Program-made: the position numbers and the translations under genes | Shown: positions 31,211 to 43,659 of the stretch, in pieces | How positions within the stretch are numbered: the first letter of the stretch is position 1 | Layout: every line of letters starts with the position of its first letter | Notes under the pieces: generated by a model | Seen by the model: the letters and a program-made list of their open reading frames with translations, nothing else | Databases searched by the model: none | Told to the model about the DNA's origin: nothing | From: Agarophyton chilense | Taxonomy: Eukaryota > Rhodophyta > Florideophyceae > Gracilariales > Gracilariaceae | Assembly: GCA_030374765.1 (NCBI GenBank) | Contig: JARGXX010000126.1 | Span: 1 to 64,000 of the forward strand | DNA length: 64,000 bases | Direction: 5' to 3'

Positions 31211-32369
31211 AACGTTAGAGAAGAAGAATCTTTAGGACGCATAAGGCTGAGCTAAAGCCGAAGAAAATTTGAGACTAGATTCAAGCTGAAGAAAGGCGGA
31301 CTAGTAATGACGGGGTGTGTAAAGTTCTCTTATCTCGGTCACGTAGGGGTGCTCCCCTCCGCAGAGTCGAAAGGACTCCTTGCAGAGGCTAGAAGATACC
31401 GCTCAGTGCCGTAGAAGATTAAGCGGTTGACGGGTCGGAGAAGAAATAGACTCTGATATTTCTACAGGTGACGGAGGTGGCGGGTGGAGCTGCGTCATTG
31501 GAACTACAGGAAGAGAAGAGGTGTCGCAAGTACTGGCACGGACAGAGATTATGTTCAGGTGATGACTGGCCGTTGTCACCCGTATCACATTGGGCGAAGG
31601 GTTACCCCGCGTCGATGAGGCTGACGCAGGAGAATTCTTTGCGCTCCGCGTTGGTCCAGGGGCCGTCATTTGGGCAGTAGTAGACCGCCGCTGCGCGGGT
31701 GAATGACCACTGTGGTCAGCACGCGGTTCTTCACGACCTTGTGCAGAGGAAGCTGAAGATCGAGCTGTCAGTTGGAATGCTCGAGATTCAGAGAGTTGCG
31801 AGGTACCTTTGCACCTATGCCCTTCTCGAAGATGCTTTTCGTTGCAAGCACGCGGATGCTGATGCACGGTCAAAAAAAAGGAGTTTGGTAGGCTGCGTGG
31901 AGGACGATGTAGTCCTCGGACTTACCGGATTGAAGGAAGGAGAGACAGGAATCGAGGTGTCTTGCTCACTGCTCCTAGACCTCTCTTCCTGGCGCGAGGT
32001 CTTGCGGCGCGCTCTGTAGGCAGCCCGCAGTCGACCCTTGTCGCCCTGCGCCACCCCGTTCGGAAGCTTAAGAGTTATCGGAGCTATCTCTCATTCCGGT
32101 GGCGCTGGGGCATGGGGACTACGGGCGTTCATCGCGCGTCGCGGCATCGTGGGGAGGAAGGAGTAAGGAAGCTGTGGGGGCCGCCGTAAAGGACGGAAGA
32201 AGGTGGAGCAGTCGTGGGTTGCTCGGTGGTTGAGCTTAGAGGAAAGTGGGGAGCGACGACGCGCGCAAGATACTAGTGCGCGGTTGCTCCAGCAGACAGT
32301 GCGGGCTGGAGGTTGGCGGTTCCTTCCACTTGTCCTGTGCCACGGTGGCGCAGGCTTTGAGGGGGACCG

Positions 32370-32549
32370 TGTCGGGCACGTGTAGCGCACATGCGCCACA
32401 CGTGTCGACGTAGTGCATAACGAGCTCGCCGCCGCTCGCGCCCGATATTTTAGAGGCGCGAGAGCGGCTGCGGCTCTTAAGGAAAAAGGTAGGCAACAGT
32501 GGGAAGGAAAGAAAATGGTACGCTTGCCCCTACATACAAGCGCTTTTCA
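32370..32549 (+). repeat. Gypsy 3' LTR
   Basis: 180 bp, about eight differences from the 5' LTR, preceded by a G-rich polypurine tract and followed by GTAAC. Confidence 0.9.
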
Positions 32550-32659
32550 GTAACTATGAAAAATACGGTTTGCAAATGTTATGGAACCTTCATCGCTACG
32601 GTTAGGCTGGAGCCTTGCTGTAAATATATCCATATAGAAATAGCAGGGATTTACTAATG

Positions 32660-34700
32660 TGCCAGCCTAATGCGTTGTTGGAAATGGTATGTGACCAATC
32701 AGGTACACCTACATATACTTCCTGACTGTGACGGACAACGGTGGTCGTTCTCTTTACTCTCGGGTGCGACGCCGGTCGAGACTATGTCTAGTGCAGTGTA
32801 GCACGTGTGTGTCGTGTGTGTGCAGTCTAGCTACGCTGAAAAACTGCCATCAACGTGGGTTGTTTGTGCAGTCTAGCATTTCCCTGCACGATGATGGTAG
32901 TTTGGGGGTGGCGGCACGATGTTAAGGGCGTTTCGAAGTCGAGTGAACGTCTGTTTCTTGAGCGCTTTCGTCAGAATGTCTGCGAGCATGGATATGGTGG
33001 GGGTGTGCTGGATAAGGATGCGCTTGCTTTTGATGAGGTCATGGAGGTAATGTCTGCGGAGGTCGCAATACTTCCGGTGCATGGTGGGGGCCGTTTGGTA
33101 TGCTACCAAGATTGGGGCATTATTGTCCATGTGTAGCAGAGTCGCGGACTTCTGGGAGTAGCCGATGTAACACAGCAGTCGGGGCAGCCACATTGTTTGC
33201 TGAGAGGCCGCTGACGCCGCATGATACTCTGCTTCGCATATCGATAGAGCGATCGTCTTCTGCTTTGTCGATTTCCACATTACTGGGGTTTTTGTTAAGA
33301 GGTGTACTATCCCAGAGTATGACTTTCGATCTGACTCATTTGCGAAACCGCGTCTGCGTATGATACTAGAGTGGAAGGGGCGGCCTGCTTGTAGAGAATT
33401 ACGTGGCTTATTGTGCCTTTGAGGTATTTCAGAGAGTAGCGGAGTTGTTCCCAATTCTTTTGTGTTGGAGTTTTCATGTTGGTAGCCAGGCGGCTTTTAA
33501 TGTGGGCTATGTCCGGTCTTGTGGAATCAGCTACATAGCGAAGCTCTCCAATTCTTTGGCGGTATGCGAATTCTTTCTCCGGTGGCAGTGGTGCAGATTG
33601 ATCGGGTGGCTTTTTGGGGTTTGGTTCGATTTATGGGGTTGGCTTGGGACTACAGTGGAGAAGGTTGTGTTTTTCGAGGATTGCACGGATGGTATGAGGT
33701 TGGGAGATGTGGATGGCACAGTTCGGGAATCTTTCAATGCGCCAATTGAGAAAGAGTTTTGGTGGGCCTAGTCGTCGTATCTTGTATCTGGACCGGAGAG
33801 TGTCGTAGAGATCATCTATCATGGACTTTATTGGAGCAGCCGCTAAGAAGTCATCGATGGTCACGCTTATTATGATGGAGCCGTCCGATGTGAGGCGGAG
33901 GAAGAGGCAGGGATCGCTGTTAGTTTGAATGTAGTTTTTGCTTTTCAGGAATGATGCTAATGCCTCGGAGTATATGTGGGAGGCAGGAGGGATACCGCAC
34001 AGGTTTTCTTTGAGTATCCCAGCTCGGCCCTTGTGGTTGTAGGAACCATCGAAGCGAGGGATTTGTCGCACGAATACAGGTGTGGAGTGTTCATATCGTT
34101 CGTGGAGGAATGCAGATGATATGTCAAACTGTTCTGGTTAAAGATGGAAAGCGGCAGCTAGACACATAATGGATCTGGTTGAGGTGCATTCAGCGGTTTA
34201 AGTTGTGACGCGGTCTGGATCAAAGTGTACATGTGGGAGCATGCGGTCGCCTCGCACGTTGCATCCTGCTTTGTGTCTTGTTGTAGAGCCATCATCCAAT
34301 CGTTTGTAGCGGTAGGTCATTTTCAGTGGAATGGTCTTGGTTTGTGGTGGTAGTTCAGAGTTTGGAATCCATTCAATTGTTTCGTGTTTGTCTAGTGTTT
34401 CTAGTTCACCATCATGCCAACGTGGAATGATGAGATGGATTGGTCTTTTTCTTTAGAACATGAACGACTTCGTTCTTGAAACGAGAGCAGCGTTTACAGA
34501 CCCACTGGTTAGACAGACCAAACGCTGCAAACCAGTTTATCAGAAACTTTTGCTGCTACTTCAGCTGTGATCTCGGTCGTGATTGTGAACCAAAACTAAC
34601 CGCTGTGATCATCTTTGACTACCAGAACATACAAAAAGCCATCCCCGCCACGTGACATGTAGCAAAAGTCGAAGTGAAACAATTCATTAGGTTGTAGACA
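32660..34700 (-). mobile_element. Copia-type fragment next to a Gypsy-type integrase fragment, minus strand, broken
   Basis: On the minus strand, 34480-34690 encodes an integrase-core-like segment (NELFHFDFCYM, then YVLVVKDDHSG), and 33630-34440 a Copia reverse transcriptase (TYRYKRLDDGST, TIDDF). 32873-33454 gives the Copia RNase H (KTIALSICEAEYHAA and ADILTKAL). 32677-32878 probably holds the 3' LTR, since TGTTGGAAATGG on the plus strand reads as a CCATTTCCAACA terminus. Gag and protease are missing. The integrase piece has the HFD...KDD style more usual in Gypsy elements, so two fragments may be abutted. Broken in several places. Confidence 0.75.
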
Positions 34701-35560
34701 TGCAGTTTGTTAGATTAAAGCTACAAAATAGAAAAATTGAGTGATGCGAATCCACATTGAATACATTTTTCTAAATGTGCATTACAAAAATGCCGAGAAG
34801 TGTTTGAATGCTCACCGTATGAAATCTAGGCTTAAATAGAATTCTGAAAACACGGGAGCAGTGTTCAGCAGGGCATTACATTCCCTAATATGAACTATCC
34901 GGGTTTAGTAGAGAACCATAACCTTTTCTCAGCTGCCTCAACTCTAAGCACACTCGGAAGCAGCATATTCTAAGCTGTAATAGCGTACGATTTTTCTTTC
35001 TTTCTCACCATTTATGAATTGCACTTGTACCCAGAAAGTCAAATATGTACTTTGAACTTTGTCTTGTGCACGGTGCCCTCTCTTTCTGTAGCTTTCGAAA
35101 GGACATATCATCTTTAGCCGCTGCACCTGTTGAACAGTCGAGATTGAAATTCTGGCAACAAAAAACCTGTTTCGCTTGGTGATACTTGTTTTCCTTTCCT
35201 AGCACACTCCAAAATCATTTCTATCGGTACTCTCAACGCATATTCGAAGGCTAGCGTGAAGACAAAGAAGCAGAGGAGGCGAATCATGTCTCAGAGCCCA
35301 GATCTTTCGAAAGCTCAACGTCTGTGTTCTCGGAAAGCTAGTATTAGCAGCTAGTTTAGTATGGGGCAAGATATCCGGCAAAAGATCTGCGAAAAATGAC
35401 GGATCGTGAATGCAGAAGCAATTTCTGATAATTTTTTAGAGTGCCACCTATTTTTGACTTTCGATTCTTGAGCAAAATCCTGCACATTATTATTGGGAAA
35501 CGAATGCATAAGCCCCTGCTAGTTTACAGCCTATATTTGGATGGCAAAAGCTAGATGTGA
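34701..35560. other. AT-rich stretch without recognisable gene, first copy
   Basis: Short frames only, in both copies of the duplication (second copy 45701-46560). AT-rich with many TTTT and AAAA runs. Substitutions between the copies begin around here (first one noticed at about 34606). Confidence 0.4.
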
Positions 35561-36043
35561 ATGATAAAAGTCTGGCTCAAACACACTCACACTAACCCAT
35601 ATCGCAATGATACCTCCCAGAACCACCATCGACAATACGACCTGGTTTCGTCCACCCTCCCCTTGCACCCCTCATTGTCCTCCCCACTCCCCACAATCCC
35701 CGCTACAAACCCTCCTTCCTCCTTCTCTTCTTCCCTATCAACCCCCCTACTCCTAGCTCCTAAAACCGTCCCACCTACCCTCCCAATCCTCAACCTACAC
35801 CACCCATCCACACGCGTCACACCTCAACCCCGCCCGCCACCACTCTTCGCCCAAACACCCTTCCCATCCTCCGCCTCCTTGGCTTCGCCTCAAAACCCTT
35901 TTCAAGATGGCAAAGAAGACATTGCTGTCGATTCAATCTCCGGCAGAACCTCTTCACAGTTGACTGCGAACCCGCAGGTTTCCATAAACGTCTACTATAC
36001 TACTGCTCCTTCGAGGGACACTCACCTTGACGCCCATCTTTAG
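35561..36043 (+). CDS. Hypothetical Pro/Ser-rich protein, first copy
   Basis: A 160-codon frame starting at ATG, kept open in the second copy (46561-47043). Substitutions that change amino acids there (Arg to His, Leu to Pro, Glu to Ala) suggest weak constraint. 35640-35880 is almost pure pyrimidine on this strand (CCCTCC runs), which by itself generates Pro/Ser/Leu codons. No domain; could be part of an untranslated leader or simple low-complexity DNA. Confidence 0.25.
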   Translation: MIKVWLKHTHTNPYRNDTSQNHHRQYDLVSSTLPLHPSLSSPLPTIPATNPPSSFSSSLSTPLLLAPKTVPPTLPILNLHHPSTRVTPQPRPPPLFAQTPFPSSASLASPQNPFQDGKEDIAVDSISGRTSSQLTANPQVSINVYYTTAPSRDTHLDAHL

Positions 36044-36479
36044 ATTTCGTGAAGGTTTGGATTCCGAGCGTGGTTCAAAGACAGAGCATCCGGTTCATTG
36101 AACAAAATAGTTACCGTGTTCCACATTCCAAGCGAAACAAGTCACAGAGTCAGCGACAAACCTCCTGAACACAAGTAGTGCAACATATGAACTTGAAATG
36201 ATTTGTAAGAAACTATCGCTGCGGCGTGTCATCGTCGGGGTTGCTTACTCTAGCATGCAAGCAGGAAGCTTTTGTCACACAGCGTTTTGCAGTAACTCAG
36301 CCGCATTCGAATGTGTCCACCTCACTTTGCCGCACAATGATTAGTGTGTGCAATTTCCTCTCCAGTCGTGCGCGTCATAGAGTTTGGACTGACACTACAT
36401 CATGCATTTATGCATATTTTTGGGGGGGGACCTTTGCTCTAATTGCTACAATCAATCGGTCCTCTGAGGCACTTTTCGC

Positions 36480-36955
36480 TTCCCTCGAAAAGCCACCCGT
36501 CCCATCCCGCCCCCTGCTCTCGTCTCGATCTCATGGAATTGCCAACCCCACTCCCCCCGCCTACCTCAAGGACCGGATTAGACAATCTTTTCAGGTTTCA
36601 CATATAGTCAACGCTGCTTGCAATTTGTACGTATTTTGTTCTTCTCGCTTGTATTTCAACGCGTCGCCACAATGAATCGTGCACTAACCAACGCCTCATT
36701 TTCCTTCTTTGTGCAGGATTAGGTCGGAACAAGTCACCGGGACCATCGGTCTCCAGGGCTAGCGGAGCTTGGACGCCACTAGAGGCTGTTCAAAAGGCAG
36801 GAGAGGTATGAAAGGGCTCGGGATAAGCACCTGTCGATAGTCCAAAGAAGAAGTGCCCTCTGTACAATGCTGAGTTTGGGTGTGTAGGGGGTACTGTCCC
36901 CGAACCAGCTACTATTTGTAGTTCCTTGACGCAGGATGTCGACAGGATGGGGTAA
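36480..36955 (+). pseudogene. Possible last exons of an unrecognised spliced gene, first copy
   Basis: A well-formed acceptor (CCTTCTTTGTGCAG, ending 36716) is followed by an 89-bp open exon whose best frame is Arg/Ser/Pro-rich (GRNKSPGPSVSRASGAW) and ends at a GTATGA donor (36806). A second acceptor, TTGACGCAG, precedes 36934, from which a phase-0 join gives a short ending with a stop. Upstream, PPAYLKDRIRQSFQ looks coding. I could not find a donor that keeps one frame throughout, and the second copy has two replacements in the 89-bp exon, so it may be decaying. Confidence 0.25.
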
Positions 36956-37289
36956 AAAGCATTACATAAAGAAGGTAACTCACCGAGACAGGTTCTCATC
37001 GTCAAGCTGGAACCTTTTGACTCGACCTAGAACTGGAATTATGAATAGACTTTGTGTCTATCGGCTAGGATCGACATGCGTTCCGCGTTCCATGTTCCGA
37101 GTTCCGCGTTTCCCAGCAGTTTCCCTGGTTGGTTATGCGGCAGCCTATCTGGTATTGCGCTCATTCATTGCAAAATTGGCGCATTTGTCTCTGGTGAAAC
37201 TTTCACTTGCTTTTGCAGAAAGATCTTTCAAAACAATTCTCAGAGAAAGCTCATTTCAGTATACAAAGTTGTATCCCGACATCTGAGTA

Positions 37290-40130
37290 GTTTTCCAAGA
37301 TTCGAGAGTTAACGTTCCATAGTGCGCTCAAGATCCTTCGAATAATGGTTGGATAATCGGCATCACACTATCTATGTTTTCTGGCATTTGCGATAACCCA
37401 GAATCAACTCAAGACGCGATGACATTCGGTCGAGTTATTGCGGTCAGCACTGCGTCGTTTCCTGGCGTAGAACCATCAACGGGACTCGTGGTCTCATGGG
37501 TCACGTTGCCGGTTCAGGACTTTTCTCCATCAACTTCATCTGCCTAAACAAATGGGATTGGATGTTCCCCAGAGGCGCCTGATTCTAAAACATCATTGAG
37601 CGATGCACCCGTTTTTGTCGACGATGGTTTCACAGCTTCCTCTGCAGTTCTGGATGTTGCCTCTGGAACCCTCTCAGTATTAAACCAAAATTGGCTGGTA
37701 GATACATCATTCCCAGTCTGAACATCATCCGTAAACGGTTGTGGAGGCTCAACTGTATCAATCTTGTTACTTTGTGCAGCAGTTCTCAACTCAGAATCGT
37801 CACCTATTGCTAATCTTGTGCATGTGGGGAGGCGTTAAGAGACCTTTACGCGAGAAGAACTTTCATCTGTTGATCTAGGACCATCGAACGTGACAGCACC
37901 CGTTCCCTTCTCTGCTAAGTCCCCCTCTTCTTCGAGTTGATTTTCTTCTTGGTCTATTTGGTTAGCTTCCTTATCATGCCCGCTGTCAGCATTCACAACT
38001 TCGAAATACACTGTATTTGAACCGCCTGTTTCTTTCACTTCTCGTCTTCGGCGCGGATGAAACGTGACATCGGAGCCTCCTAGAGAGGTAGCTTCTGTTG
38101 AATACACTTTATCACTTTCCATATCATCCCCAGCAACGGGGGTGGGTTCACGCAAAACAGAAGTCACCACCGCAGCATTTGATTCCATAATAACCGCACA
38201 TTCAAGCAATGGCTGCTCTGATGGTGGCTGCGCTGATTGTCCTTCGGGGATTATAACACCAGCTGCCCTGATCTCGAAAACCACGGCGCCGCCTGTATCA
38301 ATCGCTTCGCCACCCTTTTCGCCGCCATCGTCGGTCTCTCACACTTGTACGCTATTTTGAATATTCCCATCCCCTTCAACATATATGTCTGCTTCCATCC
38401 CTTTAACTTCGGAAGTTTTAAGTACAGGCTTTGACTCGAAATCACATTTAGGCTCCACGGATGAATGCTCTACCATTTCTAAACAATGATTACCATTCGA
38501 TGTTGAACCTTCATTCTCATTGAAATCCGCAGACACGGATGTACCCAAATCCTGAGGCATTTGGACATTAGAGACTAACACGGAATCAAACTCACTATTT
38601 ATTTCCGCACATTCGTTCACAACGAAAGGAAGTTCAGCTGTTGAGGGTGGCGCGGACTCAAGCTTGACGCTATTTTTTTGGCAATTGTCCATATCGTTTC
38701 TGTTCTGTGTCGACGGCATTAGTTCACCCGTAATTTTCCTTCAGCATTTGGCTTGAGAAGGAAGTCACCATAGCATTTTCTTGGGCATCTAATCCACCGA
38801 CTATTTTGTCCGTGGAATGGATTTCAAATTCCTTGGACATTGCATTTTCGTTCGCTGATTCAATTGGTTCTCTGGGTAATAAAGATTTCATACAAACAAG
38901 TGCTCCTATTTCTCTTCCTCTTTCACTTGGCTCCGTATCTTTCGAATAGTGAACTGTGGTCATCAATGTAGCGCTTTCGGGTTAAACGATGCCTTTTCAA
39001 AAGAAATCGTTCAACCCGAAAGCACCGGAAGCACCGAACACTGACGGAAGTTCCGTCAGCGACCAAGTCCTGTTCTGGTAAGGCTTGGGTATCCAGAACA
39101 GGAGCTGAATATTCATATTGCAGAATGCTGGCAACTGCCAATCCTTATGATGTCGGAGCATTGTCTTCGACCTTCAAATCTACGGTGAATACTGCATTCA
39201 GCCCCGTACTTCTCAAAATCCGGATCATTCTGCTGTGGAATTTCCGTCTTTCAAACGCAAGCAACGACCTCTTCGTCTGGGTTTCCTTCAAAGTTTTGAA
39301 AACGTGGCGCTTCGCCGGCTGGAGTTTCTGAAACCCCGGCACACAGCCGAACGACAGAAAACACTGCTCTTGATGCAGGCTTTTGTGCTTCGGGTGCCAC
39401 CATTTTCTCAACCTCATGCTCAGCAGAATATTCTACGTTCTCGTCCGTAGACTCATTTCTCGGCTGAATCCGATCAACATTTACAGATTCAATTGCCTCT
39501 GGTGATACGTATAACAAAGTCTCATGCGCATCAGTTATGCCTTGAAAAAGTTCGCTGCCTGATTCTAGATGCTCTTCAACCGTTTTCTCCCCCAAGTTGC
39601 TTTTAAGGGGCTCATTGTAGTGTGGAAATCCTCTCGTCGTTTTTCGAACCAGTCATTTGTTCCATGGTTGATTCCGCTTTGTCTTTTTGGGGTATTTGTA
39701 GTATCAATCCTATCGCCGAATTCAGCATTGTTCCCCGTCGCGGATTTGTCTACTCTCGAGGGTTCAGTATCAAACCCCCCACCAGTCTCTTGAGCTGAAA
39801 CTTTTCGAGATTGCTGACAGTTCTTTTCTTTTTCCCCAAAATCAGCCGCAGAAGTGATGCCACTCGTTTGTGGGGATTCTGGCACTGTTTCCATGCCTCT
39901 TGCGGACACTGTGCGATTCTCGATTCGAAGATCTTCGATTTCAGTCGTCCTCTCGTCGGCCATCATTACGTTCATGGGTTCGCTCATTGTCTTTGTTTCA
40001 GTGCCAAGAACCTTTTCAGAATGTGCAAGAATCGCGCTTTAGATGGTTTCAGTTGCTTTTGGTTTTCCCACCGGATGAAGTTCAAGCTGTTTCCCATTAT
40101 CGACGGTCGCAGCGTCTTCAAAACACCTGC
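37290..40130 (-). pseudogene. Decayed gene for a long acidic, disordered protein, first copy (cut at 40130)
   Basis: Minus-strand frames give a continuous Glu/Ser/Asp-rich composition (for example NQIDQEENQLEEEGDLAEKG) over more than 900 codons, crossing several in-frame stops and frame changes. No folded domain is visible. The same stops, as far as I checked, occur in the second copy, so the gene was already dead before duplication. The frame is cut by the junction with the second Gypsy copy at 40130. It might be the charged tail of a chromatin protein such as PDS5, whose N-terminal exon lies upstream in the second copy, but nothing in the sequence proves this. Confidence 0.45.
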
Positions 40131-43100
40131 CCTGCGGAGAGGAACTATGCTACCTGTGAGAGGGAGGCATTGGCAGTTGTGTTCGCCCTGAAGAAGTTTC
40201 GGGTGTACCTGCTGTCGTCAGTCCCCTTCACGGTTCTTACCGATCACCAGGCCCTTCAGTATGCCTTCCGGAAGAAGGATGTGCATGGAAGGTTGGCAAG
40301 GTGGTTGGACCTATTTGCGGAGTACGAGTTTGAAATCAAATACCGCCCGGGAGTCGCCAATGGGGCCCCCGATTACTTGTCGCGGATCCAGGCCGAGGAG
40401 AAGGGACCTGGACGTGATGAAACCGGACGAGAACAAGGGTTAGTCGCGACCATTACTTGGTCGGACCCGCGTTTGGACGGACTGGAAGAAGGGCTGCTAA
40501 AAGTTGCGAGGTTTCTCTCCGGGGCCCTCGTGCACGAAAAAGATGCGGACCCAAGGAGAGCCGTCCGTAGAAGGGCGGAGTCGTTCATGTTGTGGAACAA
40601 CACTTTGTTTCACAGGGAGGCCGGAGGTCTCCGCGCCGTCCCACCGATGGGGGAGCGTGGAAAAGTGATTCAGATGTTCCATGATGACATTGGTCACTGG
40701 GATGTCGCTGCGACACGGAGATTCATCCGGGAAAGATTCTGGTGGCCGGGCGTCCTCAAGGACGTGACCTCGTACGTGCGTGGATGTTACCAGTGTCAGA
40801 GGGCGGCAAGGCTGCCCACCTATCGCACTAACCTCCGCGCCCCTGTCAGCGGACTCTTCGAGACGGTCTCCCTGGACTTCGCAGGTCCGTTTCCAGCGTC
40901 AAAGGGGAAGAAGAAGTTCCTCATCATCGCGGTGGAGCACTTGACTGGGTGGCCCATAGCACGGGTCACCAAAACCTCGGTCGCAGACACGGTGGTCGAG
41001 TTTGTGAAGGAATAAATAGTTCGTCCATTTGGCCCTCCTCGCACGGTTGTCTCTGATAACGCGAATGCGTTCACGGCGGGTGTTGTCGAGGCGTTCAATA
41101 AGAAGCACGGGATATCTTGGAGGACAGTGCTGCCCTTTGCCCCGATGGCAAACGGTGAGCGGAGAGGATGGTCGGGACGATCAAGGGCGCGGTGAAGAAG
41201 ATCGTATTACAAAGAACGCTGGACTGGGAAGAGGCCCTGCCCAGCGTCTTGTACGGGTATCGTAGGAGAGACCGAGGGGTGGTGCCGTCTCCTTTCGAGC
41301 TATTGTACGGGGTTCGCCCCCGCATGATGGCGACGGATGCCGTGGCACTGTTGCCCTGCGCCACTCCGAGCCAAAGAGCACTGGAGGTCTTGGGCATGAG
41401 CGGAGAGCGGTCAATGATGGTTGCGAGATCCAGCAACCCCCCGCTGACGAAGGGGAAGGTCGAGAAGTACGTGGTGGGAGAAGAAGTGCTGGTGGCGCAC
41501 GGTCCGGCGTTCAACAAGGCCAAGAAGTGGCCCGCTTTCGACTCGTACTACTATGGCCCATGCAGGTTCGTGAAAGCTGCTCATCCGCGCTACGAGCTGC
41601 AGTCCTCGACCGGGCGGGTCACTCGCAGTGCCATACACGCGAGGAGGCTGAAGACGTACAGACGTCAGCGTTCGCACCTGCAGAGACCAGTGTCGCCCGT
41701 CTCGTGCTGCTGCAGCGCGAAGCACGGACCGGTTCACTGTGGAAGTCAGTAGCACTGGTAGGAAGAGAAGTGGTCGAAGGTCTTTGTTTCGAACCTAAGT
41801 GAAGGCGGACAAGTAACGAAGCGCGAAAGAAGAAGAAGCTTGGATCTGAACCTAAGTAATGATGGACAAGCCATAAAGCGCGGAAGAAGAAGAAGCTTGG
41901 ATCCGAACCTAAGTGATGGGGGACAAGCCATAAAGCGCGGAAGAAGAAGAAGCTTGGATACGAACCTAAGTGATGGTGGACAAGCCATAAAGCGCGGAAG
42001 AAGAAGAACCTGGAATCCGAACCTAAGTAAATGTGGACAAGCCATGAAGCGCAGGCGAAGATGACGCTTGGATCCGAACCTAAGTGAAGGTGGACAAGCC
42101 CAGCATGCAGCGAAGAAAGAAGCTCAAACCCGAGAGAAGATTAACGAGCCGAAACAGCAGAAGAAGAAAGAACTTGGGTCCGAACCTAAGTGAAGGTGGA
42201 AAAGCCATGGAACGTTAGAGAAGAAGAATCTTTAGGACGCATAAGGCTGAGCTAAAGCCGAAGAAAATTTGAGACTAGATTCAAGCTGAAGAAAGGCGGA
42301 CTAGTAATGACGGGGTGTGTAAAGTTCTCTTATCTCGGTCACGTAGGGGTGCTCCCCTCCGCAGAGTCGAAAGGACTCCTTGCAGAGGCTAGAAGATACC
42401 GCTCAGTGCCGTAGAAGATTAAGCGGTTGACGGGTCGGAGAAGAAATAGACTCTGATATTTCTACAGGTGACGGAGGTGGCGGGTGGAGCTGCGTCATTG
42501 GAACTACAGGAAGAGAAGAGGTGTCGCAAGTACTGGCACGGACAGAGATTATGTTCAGGTGATGACTGGCCGTTGTCACCCGTATCACATTGGGCGAAGG
42601 GTTACCCCGCGTCGATGAGGCTGACGCAGGAGAATTCTTTGCGCTCCGCGTTGGTCCAGGGGCCGTCATTTGGGCAGTAGTAGACCGCCGCTGCGCGGGT
42701 GAATGACCACTGTGGTCAGCACGCGGTTCTTCACGACCTTGTGCAGAGGAAGCTGAAGATCGAGCTGTCAGTTGGAATGCTCGAGATTCAGAGAGTTGCG
42801 AGGTACCTTTGCACCTATGCCCTTCTCGAAGATGCTTTTCGTTGCAAGCACGCGGATGCTGATGCACGGTCAAAAAAAAGGAGTTTGGTAGGCTGCGTGG
42901 AGGACGATGTAGTCCTCGGACTTACCGGATTGAAGGAAGGAGAGACAGGAATCGAGGTGTCTTGCTCACTGCTCCTAGACCTCTCTTCCTGGCGCGAGGT
43001 CTTGCGGCGCGCTCTGTAGGCAGCCCGCAGTCGACCCTTGTCGCCCTGCGCCACCCCGTTCGGAAGCTTAAGAGTTATCGGAGCTATCTCTCATTCCGGT

Positions 43101-43549
43101 GGCGCTGGGGCATGGGGACTACGGGCGTTCATCGCGCGTCGCGGCATCGTGGGGAGGAAGGAGTAAGGAAGCTGTGGGGGCCGCCGTAAAGGACGGAAGA
43201 AGGTGGAGCAGTCGTGGGTTGCTCGGTGGTTGAGCTTAGAGGAAAGTGGGGAGCGACGACGCGCGCAAGATACTAGTGCGCGGTTGCTCCAGCAGACAGT
43301 GCGGGCTGGAGGTTGGCGGTTCCTTCCACTTGTCCTGTGCCACGGTGGCGCAGGCTTTGAGGGGGACCGTGTCGGGCACGTGTAGCGCACATGCGCCACA
43401 CGTGTCGACGTAGTGCATAACGAGCTCGCCGCCGCTCGCGCCCGATATTTTAGAGGCGCGAGAGCGGCTGCGGCTCTTAAGGAAAAAGGTAGGCAACAGT
43501 GGGAAGGAAAGAAAATGGTACGCTTGCCCCTACATACAAGCGCTTTTCA
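40131..43549 (+). mobile_element. Gypsy 3' half, second copy (truncated by duplication), with 3' LTR 43370-43549
   Basis: Contains RNase H, integrase and the 3' region of the Gypsy element with its 57-bp repeats (41785-42210) and LTR, followed by the GTAAC target copy at 43550. It has no 5' half because the duplication boundary lies inside pol. I saw no difference from the first copy in this part. Broken, as the first copy. Confidence 0.92.
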
Positions 43550-43659
43550 GTAACTATGAAAAATACGGTTTGCAAATGTTATGGAACCTTCATCGCTACG
43601 GTTAGGCTGGAGCCTTGCTGTAAATATATCCATATAGAAATAGCAGGGATTTACTAATG

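Larger units (their letters stand above)
25847..32549 (+). mobile_element. Gypsy (Ty3) LTR retrotransposon, broken
   Basis: 6703 bp between GTAAC target duplications (25842-25846 and 32550-32554). The 5' LTR is 25847-26026 and the 3' LTR 32370-32549, both TG...CA. A primer binding site starting TGGTACCGC follows the 5' LTR directly, and a G-rich polypurine tract at 32359-32366 precedes the 3' LTR. Order of domains is protease, reverse transcriptase, RNase H, integrase, which defines Ty3/Gypsy. The coding part is broken at a small number of places, about two. The LTRs differ at about eight of 180 positions, so it is clearly older than the Copia array. About 1.6 kb after pol is non-coding or unknown and holds a tandem repeat. 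Confidence 0.92.
29131..40130 (+). repeat. 11-kb direct duplication, first unit
   Basis: From CCTGCGGAGAGG within the Gypsy pol at 29131 the sequence recurs at 40131, an offset of exactly 11000. The repeat covers the Gypsy 3' half, the Copia fragment and the host-like region with the acidic-protein pseudogene, ending at AACACCTGC. The left boundary lies in the Gypsy, the right in the pseudogene, with a single shared base at the joint. Confidence 0.95.

Noticed and set aside
31403-32399. Several frames of 70-156 codons on both strands in the Gypsy 3' region
   Set aside because: Overlapping frames on both strands in GC-rich DNA, no recognisable domain, broken reading character.
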